The translations under genes and the position numbers were made by a program. Below the pieces are notes generated by a model, which was given only the letters and a program-made list of their open reading frames with translations, made no database searches and was not told where the DNA came from. Of a DNA stretch of 64,000 nt, positions 24,835-37,059 are shown one piece after another; the stretch's first letter is position 1, and each line of letters starts with the position of its first letter. The stretch is from Acanthacorydalis orientalis (lineage: Eukaryota > Arthropoda > Insecta > Megaloptera > Corydalidae), in the NCBI GenBank assembly GCA_034766995.1, contig CM068321.1, positions 15,109,026 to 15,173,025 on the forward strand, written 5' to 3'.

Positions 24835-24884
24835 ATGTATATGAATTTGAAGGTTATAAACCGCATTTTTTTCTATCAACCTAA
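24835..24884 (+). repeat. Mariner 3' end, copy 1
   Basis: About 50 bp starting ATGTATATGAATTTGAA and ending in the right terminal repeat. It recurs with about ten differences at 25161-25211. Confidence 0.8.
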
Positions 24885-25016
24885 TATATTTAGATCTGTG
24901 TCAATAATTTTTTTTATTTGTCTATTTTTTTCTTGTCTTGCAATTTGCAAACCTTTCGTTCTTATGCAAATATTGGTGGTTTTCAAATCTGTCTACCATC
25001 TTTCTCTCTCTCTCTG

Positions 25017-25019
<3 letters not shown>

Positions 25020-25063
<44 letters not shown>

Positions 25064-25081
25064 CATATATATATATATATA
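25020..25081. repeat. (CT)n then (AT)n compound tract
   Basis: (CT)n just upstream (about 25001-25015), then 40 bp of (AT)n to 25059, ACATAC, and a second (AT)n to 25081. It separates the two copies of the mariner 3' end and produces the Ile-Tyr frames on both strands. Confidence 0.9.
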
Positions 25082-25160
25082 TGGATCATCAATTTTCAAC
25101 AATTTATTAACAGATAACACTGATTTTTCATTTCGAAGGATATAATGCCTCTTCGATATA

Positions 25161-25211
25161 ATGTATATGAATTTGAATGTTATAAACCTCAATTATTTGA
25201 CTACCAACCTA
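25161..25211 (+). mobile_element. Second mariner 3' end (solo terminal fragment)
   Basis: Repeats the 24835-24884 segment in the same orientation, 326 bp away. Its outer end, CAATTATTTGACTACCAACC, reverse-complemented gives GGTTGGTAGTC, and it is closer to the left terminal repeat (shared AAATAATTG core) than copy 1 is. It is either the end of a second deleted element or the original right end left after a local rearrangement. No left end is evident between 24885 and 25160. Confidence 0.75.
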
Positions 25212-25333
25212 GTACTTCTATAATGAAGTATGTCTCGGTTAAAACAAAGTAAATAAAATTGCATTTTCTAAATAATATTCTGATATGACTGCGTTTGACG
25301 TATATCAGAACGGTGTAAATTGAGTATGGGTTG

Positions 25334-25334
<1 letters not shown>

Positions 25335-25388
<54 letters not shown>
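25335..25388. repeat. (TA)n microsatellite, 54 bp
   Basis: Perfect run, one of the longest on the left half of the window. Confidence 0.94.
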
Positions 25389-25394
<6 letters not shown>

Positions 25395-25399
25395 CGTAT

Positions 25400-26260
25400 A
25401 TTTAAATAATCTAATCTTGTTAAAAACAATTTGAAATAACAATATATTAAAATGCAAAAGCAAAGAAAAGCACTCAAACAATAATCATAATTATATACAA
25501 GTTTATTGTTTTGAAAAATGGCTATGTGTAATTCAAAATGATTACATAAAGCAAATAACGCAAATAGCATGTAAATGTTAACTCATTATATATGCATTAA
25601 GCATATAACGGTGAAACTTATGTCATACATTAACGCCCTCTAAGTATGCATAGAATATGCGTGCGAAACATAGTATACAGAAGTTTTCCATGAACACGCT
25701 CAAAGTTGAAATACGAAAAACACTGTGTTCTTAAATATGAGATCGTATTAAAATAATATCAATTTTTAACGAAACGTATATATTAAACTGTCTGATTTTG
25801 TATGAAAAACGAGTGAAAATAGAGAAATGATTCGACAAATTGATTTATATTAAAACATTTTACAACGTTATATTTCCATAGAACTGATTTATAAACTTTA
25901 TTAACTTGCAAGTATTTGGTAAATGTAAGAAAAATACGCCGGAGAAGAATGAACTTGGAATCTTCTTGCTAGAATATTGGATAACATATTTTATTGAAAC
26001 GTAAATTACATCTTTGTGTTTCTTAACATCTTTCTTCTACTATATAATGCGGTTTGTTCTTGATTTATTTGTATGAGTATTATTTTATAACATCATCCCT
26101 GTAAATAATAATTTTTATATTAATTAAAATAAACATATTTTTTTGAATGTACCTAAATAATTTTCAAGTGATCAGAATACTCGTATATTGTTAATTTATA
26201 TACTGAAAAGAGACATAACACAAATACCGTTCAAATAAAATGATTTGCTGTCTGTTATAA
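25400..26260. other. AT-rich stretch with a mildly G+C-richer patch
   Basis: 25560-25740 is more complex (CATAACGGTGAAACTTATG and neighbours). No gene recognised. Confidence 0.55.
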
Positions 26261-26265
26261 ATATA

Positions 26266-26267
<2 letters not shown>

Positions 26268-26303
<36 letters not shown>
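26268..26303. repeat. (TA)n tract bounding the duplication
   Basis: First of three (TA)n tracts (with 26501-26532 and 26725-26758) that precede, separate and follow the two duplicated units. Confidence 0.92.
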
Positions 26304-26306
<3 letters not shown>

Positions 26307-26480
26307 TGATTATTTTTTGAATTAAATAATTCAATTAGAATGAAATAATTTTCATTTAAAAAGATATATCTATATCCTAGACATATATTATTAGTTTTCT
26401 TTTAATTACAATTTATTATTCTAAAATTGTTGTAAGAACAGAGGATTCATCTTCAGTTGTTGACTTCATCTGTCTTATTT
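26303..26480 (+). repeat. Tandem duplication, unit 1
   Basis: This 178-bp segment recurs 229 bp downstream without net insertion or deletion, at about 91 percent identity by eye. The best conserved part is near the 3' end (GTTGTAAGAACAGA, then TTCATCTTCAGTTGTTGACT). With the adjoining (TA)n the repeat period is 229 bp. No coding frame. Confidence 0.92.
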
Positions 26481-26497
26481 ATATCAATTACTATTAA

Positions 26498-26531
<34 letters not shown>

Positions 26532-26535
<4 letters not shown>

Positions 26536-26709
26536 TCATTATTTTGTGAATTAATTAACTCAATTAGAATAAAATAATTTTCAGTTAAAAAGATATATCT
26601 ATATCGTAGACATAGATTTTTAATTTTCTTTTAATTAAAATGTAATATTCTAAGATTGTTGTAAGAACAGAGAATTCATCTTCAGTTGTTGACTTCATCT
26701 GTCTTATTT
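26532..26709 (+). repeat. Tandem duplication, unit 2
   Basis: Copy of 26303-26480 with about 15 scattered substitutions. The even spread of changes suggests the duplication is old, while the (TA)n between units remains perfect and must be younger or continually renewed. Confidence 0.92.
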
Positions 26710-26720
26710 TCATAAATTAA

Positions 26721-26764
<44 letters not shown>

Positions 26765-27185
26765 GTATAACTCAAAAATATTAGCAATCACCCAGCATTA
26801 TAAATATATTTTATAGAAAAACGATATGTAGTTTTGGTTTAAACAGAGTTTCTTTCCAGTAAAACTAATTAGATTTAAATATTTATAAAACGACCAGTAA
26901 AAACTATAATTTACATACTACATTTAATGCATAATTATCCAATGACAAAATTCAAATTTGAAATAATAGTTTCGGACTCGTAATTAATTTATAAAAAACA
27001 TTTTTTTAAACGCACTCTTTTAAGAGTAATTAAATTAATAAATATGAACTTCTAATTAGCCGTGTTTTTGTAATAAAAGGATTATTTCAATAAATAAATT
27101 AGAACCATTTTAAAAATAGAAAGAAAGAAATTAATAAACAGATTAGTCAAGTTGATTAAATAATTATTTATATTTAAAGAATTTT

Positions 27186-27254
27186 AAAATATATTTCAAT
27201 TGTTTGATTTAGTTTAAAAGTTAACTAAAACTAAATTTCTCCAATTTATTTTAA
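27186..27254 (+). repeat. Dispersed repeat copy
   Basis: Matches 24191-24259 in the same orientation, with about 5 differences in 69 bp. The core TTTGATTTAGTTTAAAAG is identical. Flanks do not match, so the boundaries are sharp. Confidence 0.75.
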
Positions 27255-27502
27255 AAAGTCATAAATATTTAATTCACTACTCTAGATGTCAATAAATACA
27301 AATATAACTTAAACAAGGAAATTACAAAATAATTAATATCCAAGATATTTGTAATAACTTTAAACTGGAATATATAACATTAGAAAAAAAAGATTTTCTA
27401 AAAAAATTAAACATTTTTTAGATATATTCAAGTAGTTACAAAAAATGATTTGGAAAATCCAAATTTAAAAATTGAAATTGATAGGATATTTTTTATATAA
27501 TC

Positions 27503-27503
<1 letters not shown>

Positions 27504-27548
<45 letters not shown>

Positions 27549-27549
27549 A
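27504..27549. repeat. (AT)n(GT)n compound microsatellite
   Basis: Perfect (AT)n to 27534, then (GT)n, then decayed GTATGTATATACGTATG. Confidence 0.9.
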
Positions 27550-28240
27550 TATATGTATGTATATACGTATGTGTCTAAATATACATAAGTATGTAAGAAA
27601 ATCTCAAGTATAAACATTTTACTTTAAACAATAGTGTAATATACATTGTTTTCATAGTTGGCAAAACTAAAACACTTTTTTTTTAGTGTAGACATTGTGA
27701 ACAAATAAAAAAGTACAATAGTTTTTCTCACTATCCTACAAACTAAGCAGAGCAGTAATTTTCTTTTATAGTAGTGGTTTAAATCTTTGTTTCAGAAGTA
27801 AAATGTATATTTTTATGTATGAAAAAAATCGGTCATAAAAAACTTCTTTGCATTATTGTGCAATTTGTTTCACTGTAATGGTTTCTGCAGAAAGAAATGT
27901 CTATTATTTTGCATATTATGGCTAGATTATTCGTATACTAATACTTTGAGCAACCCTACAAGTCATTAAGCAAAGCTCTCATTTCTACGATTGCTAAACA
28001 ATGAAACTGGATATTTGTTTGAATACAATTTCGTTTTAAAATTGGTTTAGTATGTGTGAAATTATGATCGTTTACAGTTTAACACTGTGGTAGCAAAAAG
28101 AAAGAAATAAAATATACGTAAATTTGTCTTATGATTGGATTTAAATTTTATGTAATGCCATCAAAGAAAACAAAAAAAATGTATAATAGTTTACTGAAAA
28201 GAATGTATTTATTAGATATATAGAATAAATATATTATAAA

Positions 28241-28284
<44 letters not shown>

Positions 28285-28965
28285 AATTAATTATATTTTG
28301 AATGAATTGTTATTCAGTACTTATGTAAATGTTAGGTTATGAAAATAAAAATTTTAAATATTTTTTGGACATAATTCATTACTTTCTGAAATATTTAAGA
28401 GATCTCATTTAGAGAAATTGTAACATATAAAAATAAATAAATATCTTTTATCAATAAATTAATTATTGGTTATTTCAATAATTTAGATACGCTTAGGAAA
28501 GTAATTATTAGTTTCTCCTCCTTTTCATCAAGTTTCGTATGTATTTTAATATAATATATGAGTACATATATGTGTACATATATATATATATACAGCGTAT
28601 AAGTAATTATTTTTATAAGCCAGTTAATTAGAATTGTAAAATTTAACAATTCGTAATTCAATATACATATTTATTTGAAATTAAAGATTTGCTAAAGATA
28701 ATATTCATGGATAATTAATATTTGTAATAATAAATATTTAATATTTAAATATAAAATCAATTTATATTTTTTTTTATTTCAATAATATTGGAAATGTAAA
28801 AGTCATGTAGGCTTCAGTCAATTTGTGCTGATTACATTTGCATTCATAAGAAGCTTATATCTTTGCTAAAAGGAAAATTACAAATTGTGTATCGATTTGA
28901 CCTGAATGTTGTAATTCTTCATTTTCCATTTTCGGTAATTGGAATTCAAATGACATTATATTATC

Positions 28966-28968
<3 letters not shown>

Positions 28969-29011
<43 letters not shown>
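28969..29011. repeat. (AT)n microsatellite, 43 bp
   Basis: Perfect run. Confidence 0.93.
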
Positions 29012-29014
<3 letters not shown>

Positions 29015-29160
29015 GCATATATTAGTACAAATTTTACAAAATTAATCAAATTTAATGAATTTTTCTAATTTTTAATGCATAATTAAATTTTATTTCAAAA
29101 ATAAGTAGTAAGTTTCTTATTATTGAAATGCACACATATAATTTGGATCTTTTATTTTCT

Positions 29161-29163
<3 letters not shown>

Positions 29164-29215
<52 letters not shown>
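29164..29215. repeat. (TA)n microsatellite, 52 bp
   Basis: Perfect run. Confidence 0.94.
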
Positions 29216-29220
<5 letters not shown>

Positions 29221-30054
29221 AAATAAATTACGTGATAATAATCCTGGTGAACTCTGATAGTATGATGAAATATTTTAAATAGTAACTTCAACAAAACATA
29301 TTTTATGTATTTTTAAATCTTATTTGTTTAATTAAAGAATATTAAAATCTGTACAGTTTTTCAATTAGAAACAAGTTTATTTATTATATTTTGGTAAAAA
29401 TATAGAGATAGGGAGTTGATAATATTGTAAAGTGATATTTCCTGTCCTGTGTTCGTGATGATTTTTGCAAGGAAAACTTATTCAGTGATATACGTTTAAA
29501 AATGTTTTTCTTCTTCTGTGCTTTTACGACATTACGTGCTGTATGTGTTTCGTTGAGACTAAGTTTGTATTTGTGCTAGAATTTTCTCAACATGACTGGA
29601 ATTTCAAAAATAATTGTTTATAAAAATACCATGAATATAGATATATTAAATAAAGTATATCAAACTTTAAAATTACATAAAATATGAATTGAAAATTATT
29701 TTTTCTCAAAACTAGTTATAAAAGTAAGACTGCAAAATAAAATTGACAACTAATGTACCATCAATATACTTTTAATTAATTTTAAATTTTTAAAAAGTTT
29801 CATTTGAGTTCGTCAGCTTTGTATATATTTTATAAAATTATACAAAAATAAAATTTTATGCTACTAATATTAAAAACCCTATTTAACTTATTATTATCAA
29901 TTATATATATATATATATATTTCTCTACAATACAAATAAAAAAAGATTATAACTATAAAAATATTTTATATAATGAAAATTGTAACTGCTTGAAATTAAA
30001 TGGAAAAAATTTAAAAATATAATACAGTAAGTTATATTAAATATTAAAAGATTA

Positions 30055-30080
30055 AATTTTATTTACAATTACTTATGGAG
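30055..30080 (+). repeat. Partial dispersed repeat copy
   Basis: Matches 24115-24140 with two differences over 26 bp (core ATTTTATTTACAATT). Weaker similarity extends about 30 bp on each side. Confidence 0.5.
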
Positions 30081-32161
30081 TATATCTTTATTTAATGAAA
30101 GTATACGTTTTTATTATTATTTGTAAATTATATGAATACATACATACATATGTATATATATATATATACATACATACATACATACATAAATATCAATGTA
30201 TATGTATATCAATTATTGAAATTGTACTTTATTTGATTATTATCATTTTTAATACAATTAAAAAAAATGAACAATTGTAGTTAGAGTATAACCTCGATAT
30301 ACCAATAGAAAAATCATTAAATATTTAATAGAGCGTAAATGATACGTTTTACAAACTGGAAAATTTATATTTTTCCACTAGGAAATTAATAATGATACTA
30401 TTTATGAGTTTATTCTATATACAGATAATATCATAATTAACTTTACAAGTAGACACATTACAACATGCTATGAAAAAAATATATAATGCTGATTGTTATC
30501 TCAGTAGAAAAATAAAAAAAATTACTTCCATGTAAGTTTTAGAGAACCGAAACATGCACACGTAAATGTGTAAAATATTTCGATGGTGCGCGTTCAAAAT
30601 GTATATAAATAAAAATGATAAATGAAAAATAAAACATCTGCGTACGTCATTACACTTTGTAATTAAAACATCATGTTTTGTGCGTGGTCGTGTGAAAAGT
30701 AATTATTTTACAATTAAAACGTCGCGTGAAATTAACAAATTTGTTTTCATTTAATTACATAGCTTTTTATTTTGTTTTCTACTTGGTAAAATCAACAACA
30801 AGACAAAAGTAAATATTTTTCTGATCGCATATACATACATACATTTATATATATATATATGTATATATATATATACATATAAATCAAACTGATGTCTAAT
30901 ACACCATTTGACTGATAGCAACTTTTGAATAAATAAACAAAATTCCTCACTTTAACCTCACTTCATCTACCATCACCACCATTGTTATCTGACCAGCATT
31001 AATTTTGAAAAGTGTTCGATTTAATTTGCTGTTGGATACTGTAATCATTCAGTTGATATTTGAGAGACCTAAACCGGTTTATTAAATGAAAATTTACCTT
31101 TATGAACTTGTACACACATTTTGTAAATTGATTACTTTATGTAATCTAGTCATCAATTTAAAATAAAATAAATGAGTTAAGAGTAATAAGTTTTTCGAAT
31201 TTACGTAAAATTAACATATTTATTAATAGGATCACTAATAGAACATCATAATTTTTGATTTAAATTGTTAGAAACTGAAAAAAATATATCGATAAATTTT
31301 AAAATTTTCATCATACCTAAACTATTATTAATAATTGTTTTATACCAATTATATTTCAAGACTATAGTTATGTTATCCTGTGTACTGATTACACATGGTT
31401 ATTTAATTTTAATTATTAAGGCCATATTTATTTAGTCTTGTTTTTTAAAACAGATTTTGACATTTTAATGAGCAATATTTATGAAATTATATATTGGCCA
31501 ATGTGTTTCTAATTGTGGAACCAACTTTTTGATTCCACAAATATTTATGTGAAACATCAAAATTTTTATTTGACTGGAATGAGATTACTGTTTTATAAAC
31601 TTGATTTTTTTATTTTCATCGAGAAAGATAATACTATCTTTACATTTTCACTAATATACATTAAAAATCATGTTAAATAAAGTAAGGATTTAAAAATAAT
31701 ACAAAACTAATAATACTACAAATAATACTTGTTATTTATTTTTATGGTTTGATGATTTTCCGGATTTTTTTTCAAATTATATGTTAAAAAGCAATATTAT
31801 ATATTTTGTATATTACTTGAAATTAAATAAAGTAATTAATTCAAATTAATTCAAAATTATGTTCAAAAATATAGCCAAGAGACCAACTGTCAGAAAATCT
31901 AAATCGATGGTAATACCTAAGAGATTTCTTTAGAGGTACCTTTTAATTCAGTTAAATATCGGTTATCGACTATTTGGTTTGACAAAAGTGTCATATTTAT
32001 GTAAATGATAAACATTTTTTTACATAAATCTTAAGCATCTATCGAAAGATGCCACACAAAAGTAAATTACTAGTGAAAAACATATATTATCTGATTCAAA
32101 AGGATAAAGATAACCATGGTAACGCATTAAAAAGATCACAGATATGGACATACAATTATAT

Positions 32162-32203
<42 letters not shown>

Positions 32204-32555
32204 ATGTTCTGCAACGACTGTAAGTTCACAATAAGACGTCATAGCTTTGTCGAAAATTTTCACTGAAATTGGCCATATAAAAGACTGCTATCATATAAGA
32301 TAGTAAGTTATAACAATCAGATATATGTATATACATTTATATACATACTATTATTTATATATATATATATATATATATGTTTATATATACATATTACTGT
32401 CATGCATTTTCCAGAACACTTAATTTTATAAATGTTAATTATTTATAAATGAAAAACTTCATAGTTCTCAGTAAAACAGTTTGAAGAGAATTACTTTATA
32501 GTTTATTTAAAAACAGCGTTTGTTTAGGTCAAAATAAATCAATTGGAAATGAGTG

Positions 32556-32575
32556 TGTGCTTTCCTTAGGTATGT
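32556..32575 (+). promoter_or_regulatory. Candidate splice-site pair (AG|GTATGT)
   Basis: GTGTGTGCTTTCCTTAG is followed at once by GTATGTAA (donor 32570-32575), the same juxtaposed acceptor/donor form and strand as the site near 10386. The pyrimidine tract is short. Weak evidence on its own. Confidence 0.18.
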
Positions 32576-33229
32576 AAAGCTATTACATGTTATTCATTAT
32601 TGTAAATATTAATTTCTTTCGATAAAGAAACATTAGTTTTTAAACAATATTTTATTGTATTTCCAAACTTTCTTTTACGTTTTAATAACATACAAAGTAA
32701 GATTATAAATACAACAATGACATTAAAAATGTCTTTATAAAAAACAGTTTATTGTACAGCTTGATTTGTTTTATAAAGTTATTTTAATTATTATATCTGA
32801 ATTTAAATCATTCTTATAATAAAATGAACCGATTCAAATCAAAAAGACCACTGATTTTAATAAATCTTTATTATTTGTACTTTTCGTATTCAAATATTAA
32901 TTTTGTTTTGAAATTTTGATAAATATTTTCAGGAAATATAAATATGTACAGTGTTATTATTCACTTTTCAATATTAATAAACACATATGAAAATGAATAC
33001 TACATGAATACTTTTAAAATAATATGGATCTTATTTAAATTCATAAGCAGGTTGTTTAAGCTTTAAATAATATTCATAATCCAATTCTATGAAAATTACG
33101 CTGAAATTTCAATAGTAAATAAAAACCAAATTCACACACTGATTTTCTCATACTTATATATATATATATATTATATAATTATCATGTATATTTTACGTGG
33201 TTAATTACGACGAGACGTAAAACGAACTC

Positions 33230-33560
33230 ATAATATTGTATAGCCAGTAATTTCGTTTGCCTCGTTATTTGAAACCTGACTCCATTCCATGGCATTATAC
33301 GCGCCTCCTAGCTGTGAAATGTACAATTTCACGACATAATCGAGTTTGTCGTGGTTATTTCAGAGGTCGGACTCTTGCACATACTATATATGTGTGACAT
33401 GTATGTTAGTGAAAAGCACATACAATAACGTTTTTGTTTATGTATATTCATATAGGTGTTACTCTATGATTATGAAGTGATAACAGGCGGATCACTTTTT
33501 TTTCTTGATTTATTTACCGGGAAGTAACATTCACTTTCCAACGCTGGATTATTGTTAATA
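33230..33560. other. G+C-richer island, no gene recognised
   Basis: About 330 bp of complex CpG-bearing DNA (for example TACGCGCCTCCTAGCTGTG). No frame supports an exon. Confidence 0.35.
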
Positions 33561-33902
33561 TTAATAAACTCATAAATCATCGTCAAAATAATAAAGGTAT
33601 ACATTTTAAGTGTTCTTTTTTAAATTAAGGACTTCTACTTGTATGAAAGGATTTAATTAACAAAAAAAATTATATTTATTGTAAACTATAAAAATTCAAA
33701 CTCATCCATTTTGTATAATTATTCATAAACATTTTTATTTTATTATAATTTCCTAAAAGTTGGGATAAATCTAACTTAATTATTTTATTGACTAAATTAT
33801 AGAAAGTAAAATTGAATCTATCAATAAGAATTTTATATCTAAGAAAAGACATATTTCTCTCTATATGTCAGGTAAAACTATTTAGACTCTTATGATGCCT
33901 CT

Positions 33903-34275
33903 AAATATTTAGGTATTATAATAAATTCGTCCTTGTAATGGAAAATGTGTATAAGTACGATATTTGTTTAAGCTTATAAAAGCAGACATTCTCAGGCGAA
34001 CGATAAAGGGTTACAAACATTAAGAGAATGAGCTTACTTGTCACTAGTGATATCTTTACTCGAGTATTGTGACATCACGTGGGATCCATTTTCTATTACT
34101 AAAACGTGAACCGTTTATTGTATACAAAGAAAATGTGCATGTATTGAATAAGTATTTCAAACTTAATAGTCTCAGAGGAATATTTCAAGAAACCGAATGT
34201 ATCCTTTTATAAAAGGGAGAAGTTTCAAAATCAAGAATCTTTTCTCGTTTATAATCATTTGGAAACAAGTTCATT
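33903..34275 (+). pseudogene. Non-LTR reverse transcriptase, C-terminal remnant (CR1/L2-like)
   Basis: Conceptual translation across frames gives KYLGIIINSSL-WK, then LRRTIKG, then AYLSLVISLLEYCDITWDPF, then a diverged IQRKCAC and INKGRSFKI-like tail. This is the order of the region just past the catalytic palm in CR1/L2-clade LINEs (KYLG, a basic LGFLRRNL-like segment, AYxxLVRxxLEYxxxxWDP, then IExxQRxxxR). At least four in-frame stops and one or more frameshifts interrupt it. The YADD catalytic box, endonuclease domain and 3' end are not recognisable. It is very old. Clade assignment is tentative; Jockey-related families share the LEYxxxxWDP signature. Confidence 0.78.
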
Positions 34276-34776
34276 TGGGAATTATTTTAAAAAATAACTT
34301 ATAAATATTATTGAATAAAATTACAACTTACTAATTAAAGCAGAGAATTAATAAAAATGTATCAATAAAAACTAATTATTTGATAAGAATAGCACAATAA
34401 ATAAATAAATAAATTACTATAAAACTGGCCAGTAAAATTTATGGCCTTACAGGTAATTTTTTTCACAAAATAATTCTTCTTTTTGTTATAAACAATATTT
34501 TTTGGCTGAAGTAAAATGATAGATAATTGATTGATAAATTATTTAAAAATCTTATGAAGTTGATCAAATCCACATTGTAATGATAATCATTATTTAAGAA
34601 TTGCCATTAGAAAAAAAATCAGTGTTCAGAATGATCATTAATAATTGAATATTTTAGACAGAAAAAATATTTTGGTTTGTGAGGGAGAAAATAATAATTT
34701 ATGAAAATACAAGATTGAATTTCAATTACATGAGAGTGTATACCCGTAAAGGAAAAATTTTATTAACACCCTTAAG

Positions 34777-34815
<39 letters not shown>

Positions 34816-35320
34816 TCACTATAAAAAATTTAAAATTAGATACAATAATTTAACTGAAAACAGGAAAAATATTTTTTGAAAAGAAATGTTTCAAATAGCA
34901 TAAAATACATTTATTGATTTATTTGTTTTATTTTGTAAAATTATATATATATATACGAATATAAATTTTTATAAAATTGTAAAACCTTTTTGACAAAGCA
35001 AAAAAAAATTTTGTAATAAATTCAATGCTTTAAATTATTATTCAAAAATTAAATAATGAAATTAGTATTCAAAGCTTAATCCAGCCTTATAAAAAAATTC
35101 CATTTATTTAAATTAAAGGTACGATCGATCATTTGATGGAATAATTTAATTTGTATTATAATTATTCAATCATTTCATATTAACAAGATTGTAATATAAT
35201 AATAGTGAACGTTCAGTTGAAATTAGTCAAAATTATGCATAAAAAATATATAACCAAATAATACACTTATAAGCTCAAATTATAGCTTATGAAATGCAGG
35301 AAGTTTGAAAGTTTTTAATT
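34276..35320. other. AT-rich stretch, no gene
   Basis: One (TA)n of 32 bp at 34780-34811. The region immediately after the reverse transcriptase remnant may include its unrecognisable 3' end. The 66-codon frame at 34679 runs through (TA)n. Confidence 0.55.
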
Positions 35321-35329
35321 ATGTAAACA

Positions 35330-35470
35330 CGTTTTCAAGAAGTCAAGGCGCACTTCAGTAACGTTTAACGTGTACGTGAAGCGCTTATTTGTAATCTACA
35401 TAAATCTGTGAACTGACTCTCACAAAGCCTTGAAATGAACATCAGATCTTATACTAAGTTGTTGTATAAG
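35330..35470. other. Short G+C-richer island
   Basis: Complex patch with CpGs (AAGGCGCACTTCAGTAACG). No frame of note. Confidence 0.3.
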
Positions 35471-36330
35471 ATGAATGTACTTTTTATAGTGTAACAAAAT
35501 CAAACGTTTAACATAGAATCCTTAAATTGAATTAAAATACTTTCAAGATAAAAAATTAATCGTATAGTTGATAAACAGAAAAGTTCTGTTTTAAATTAAA
35601 CACAAATTAATGAAATTTTTGCGCTACTTTTTAATTATATTCTGGAATGAATTTATTATTAGAATGTTTAAAATATCAAATGAAATTTATTGAAAAATTA
35701 CTATTCTTTGTAAATTATGTTATATTACTTGAAAATTTTGAATTATTTTAAATTTTAGTTATGTTTTTCTAAGAGTCTAGTTTCTTACTTTTAAAGTATT
35801 TCTGAAATCCACTAGTGAAATTAAATTTGTTATCTTAAACAAATGTATTTATATTGCAAAATTTATATTGAAAATTATACTTAATTATAAATTATAAATA
35901 TTGTTTGAATTCGAGGTACTGAATAATATTTTATGTATGATTGAGGAAAAGAGGGTTTTAAATCTCTATAAATATATAATTTCTTTTATGTAATCAATTT
36001 TTCATTACTTATTTATGAAAATTCACATTTTAGTTATAATTTATATAATATCCATTAATTAAATAAAAATATAGATGAAAGTAAAATAATGTAATGGAAA
36101 TTTCTCATTGAAAGAAGTTTGTAGTCTGATTTTGAAATGTGAAGATGAGCTTTTTGTTTCATAATTTTTTAGTCTATGATATGAACTTGAATAAAAAAAA
36201 TTAATATAAAAAATGACAAGAAATTATATAAACTATATTTATAACTCTCTTAAATAAATTTTCCACATAAATTAAGTAAAAGTCACTTTAAACATCATGA
36301 ACTCTTTACAATTCTCAATTTAAAACTTTT
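35471..36330. other. AT-rich stretch, nothing recognised
   Basis: No repeat, hairpin or frame stood out. Confidence 0.55.
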
Positions 36331-36339
36331 TAAAAGGTT

Positions 36340-36740
36340 GAAGTAAAGTTGAAACGCGAGAAATTTTAAAAATATCACGTAACGATTCTGAAGTCGAGAC
36401 AATGAGTCCGCTAACATTCACAACTATAATAATATTACCGGCAGACATTTCGTTTCATTCTCACTGCAGTTATATAAAAACGAATTAGAGTTATATGTGT
36501 TCGCGAGCGTGAAACTTTCCGAAGCAAAGATTTGCTTTTAAAGTGTCATCAGGATGTATTTGAAACATGTGGAGCATGAGCGAACGAACCGTTTTTTTTA
36601 ACATTCAACGTTACTGGAGTTTAATGAAAATACATATATATATATATATATATATTTGTCGTGAACGGAACATTTTTTTGGCGGATTCATTTCGAATTCA
36701 CTAAATGTGATGCTTTGCTCTGCCATTAATGCTAATTACG
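36340..36740. other. G+C-richer island, no gene recognised
   Basis: About 400 bp of complex DNA (for example GTTCGCGAGCGTGAAACTT) interrupted by a short (AT)n at 36634-36655. All frames are short. Candidate conserved non-coding sequence. Confidence 0.38.
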
Positions 36741-36984
36741 TAACATTTGATGATGTCAATTTAAATTATATGTATACAAAGTTTTGTGCCCGAAACGAGC
36801 GACAGTGTAATATGAATTGATATTTTTTCTATATTCAAATTTTTTTTGTTACTTTCAATCGAAACATCGCCAGTGTTTCGTTTTAGTCTTTTAATTAAAG
36901 CAATATTAATAAAACATTAGTAGTTTAGACATTCATACAAATTAAATAAAGCTGTGTTGAATTTTATTATAGAATATTAACGTT

Positions 36985-36986
<2 letters not shown>

Positions 36987-37035
<49 letters not shown>

Positions 37036-37057
37036 TAGAGAGAGAGAGAGAGAGAGA
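36987..37057. repeat. (TA)n(GA)n compound microsatellite
   Basis: Forty-seven bp of perfect (TA)n, then GATA and about 20 bp of (GA)n. Confidence 0.93.
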
Positions 37058-37059
37058 AA

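Larger units (their letters stand above)
24332..24884 (+). mobile_element. Internally deleted mariner (cecropia-type) element
   Basis: A left terminal repeat at about 24332-24360 (TTGGTGGGAAAATAATTGCG) and a right terminal repeat at about 24859-24884, whose reverse complement starts TTAGGTTGATAG, bracket 553 bp. Both resemble the cecropia/Hsmar1 class of mariner ends. The interior keeps about 200 bp of 5' leader and the first third of a transposase, then jumps to the 3' leader, so roughly 700 bp of the usual 1.3 kb is missing. TA lies next to each end, as expected for TA-target insertion. Non-autonomous and decayed. Confidence 0.85.
26760..28960. other. AT-rich gene-free stretch
   Basis: Contains a dispersed-repeat copy at 27186-27254, an (AT)n(GT)n tract at 27504-27549 and (AT)n at 28243-28279. 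The 63-codon minus frame at 28470-28661 crosses short (TA)n and is not supported as a gene. Confidence 0.6.
29216..33220. other. AT-rich gene-free stretch
   Basis: Short (TA)n at 29904-29920, 32170-32201 and 32359-32378, and a (TACA)n-type run at 30140-30186. A partial dispersed-repeat copy lies at 30055-30080. Slightly more complex patches are at 30540-30720 and 30890-31080. No gene recognised; the 61-codon frames at 30095 and 32049 are repeat-driven or featureless. Confidence 0.6.
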
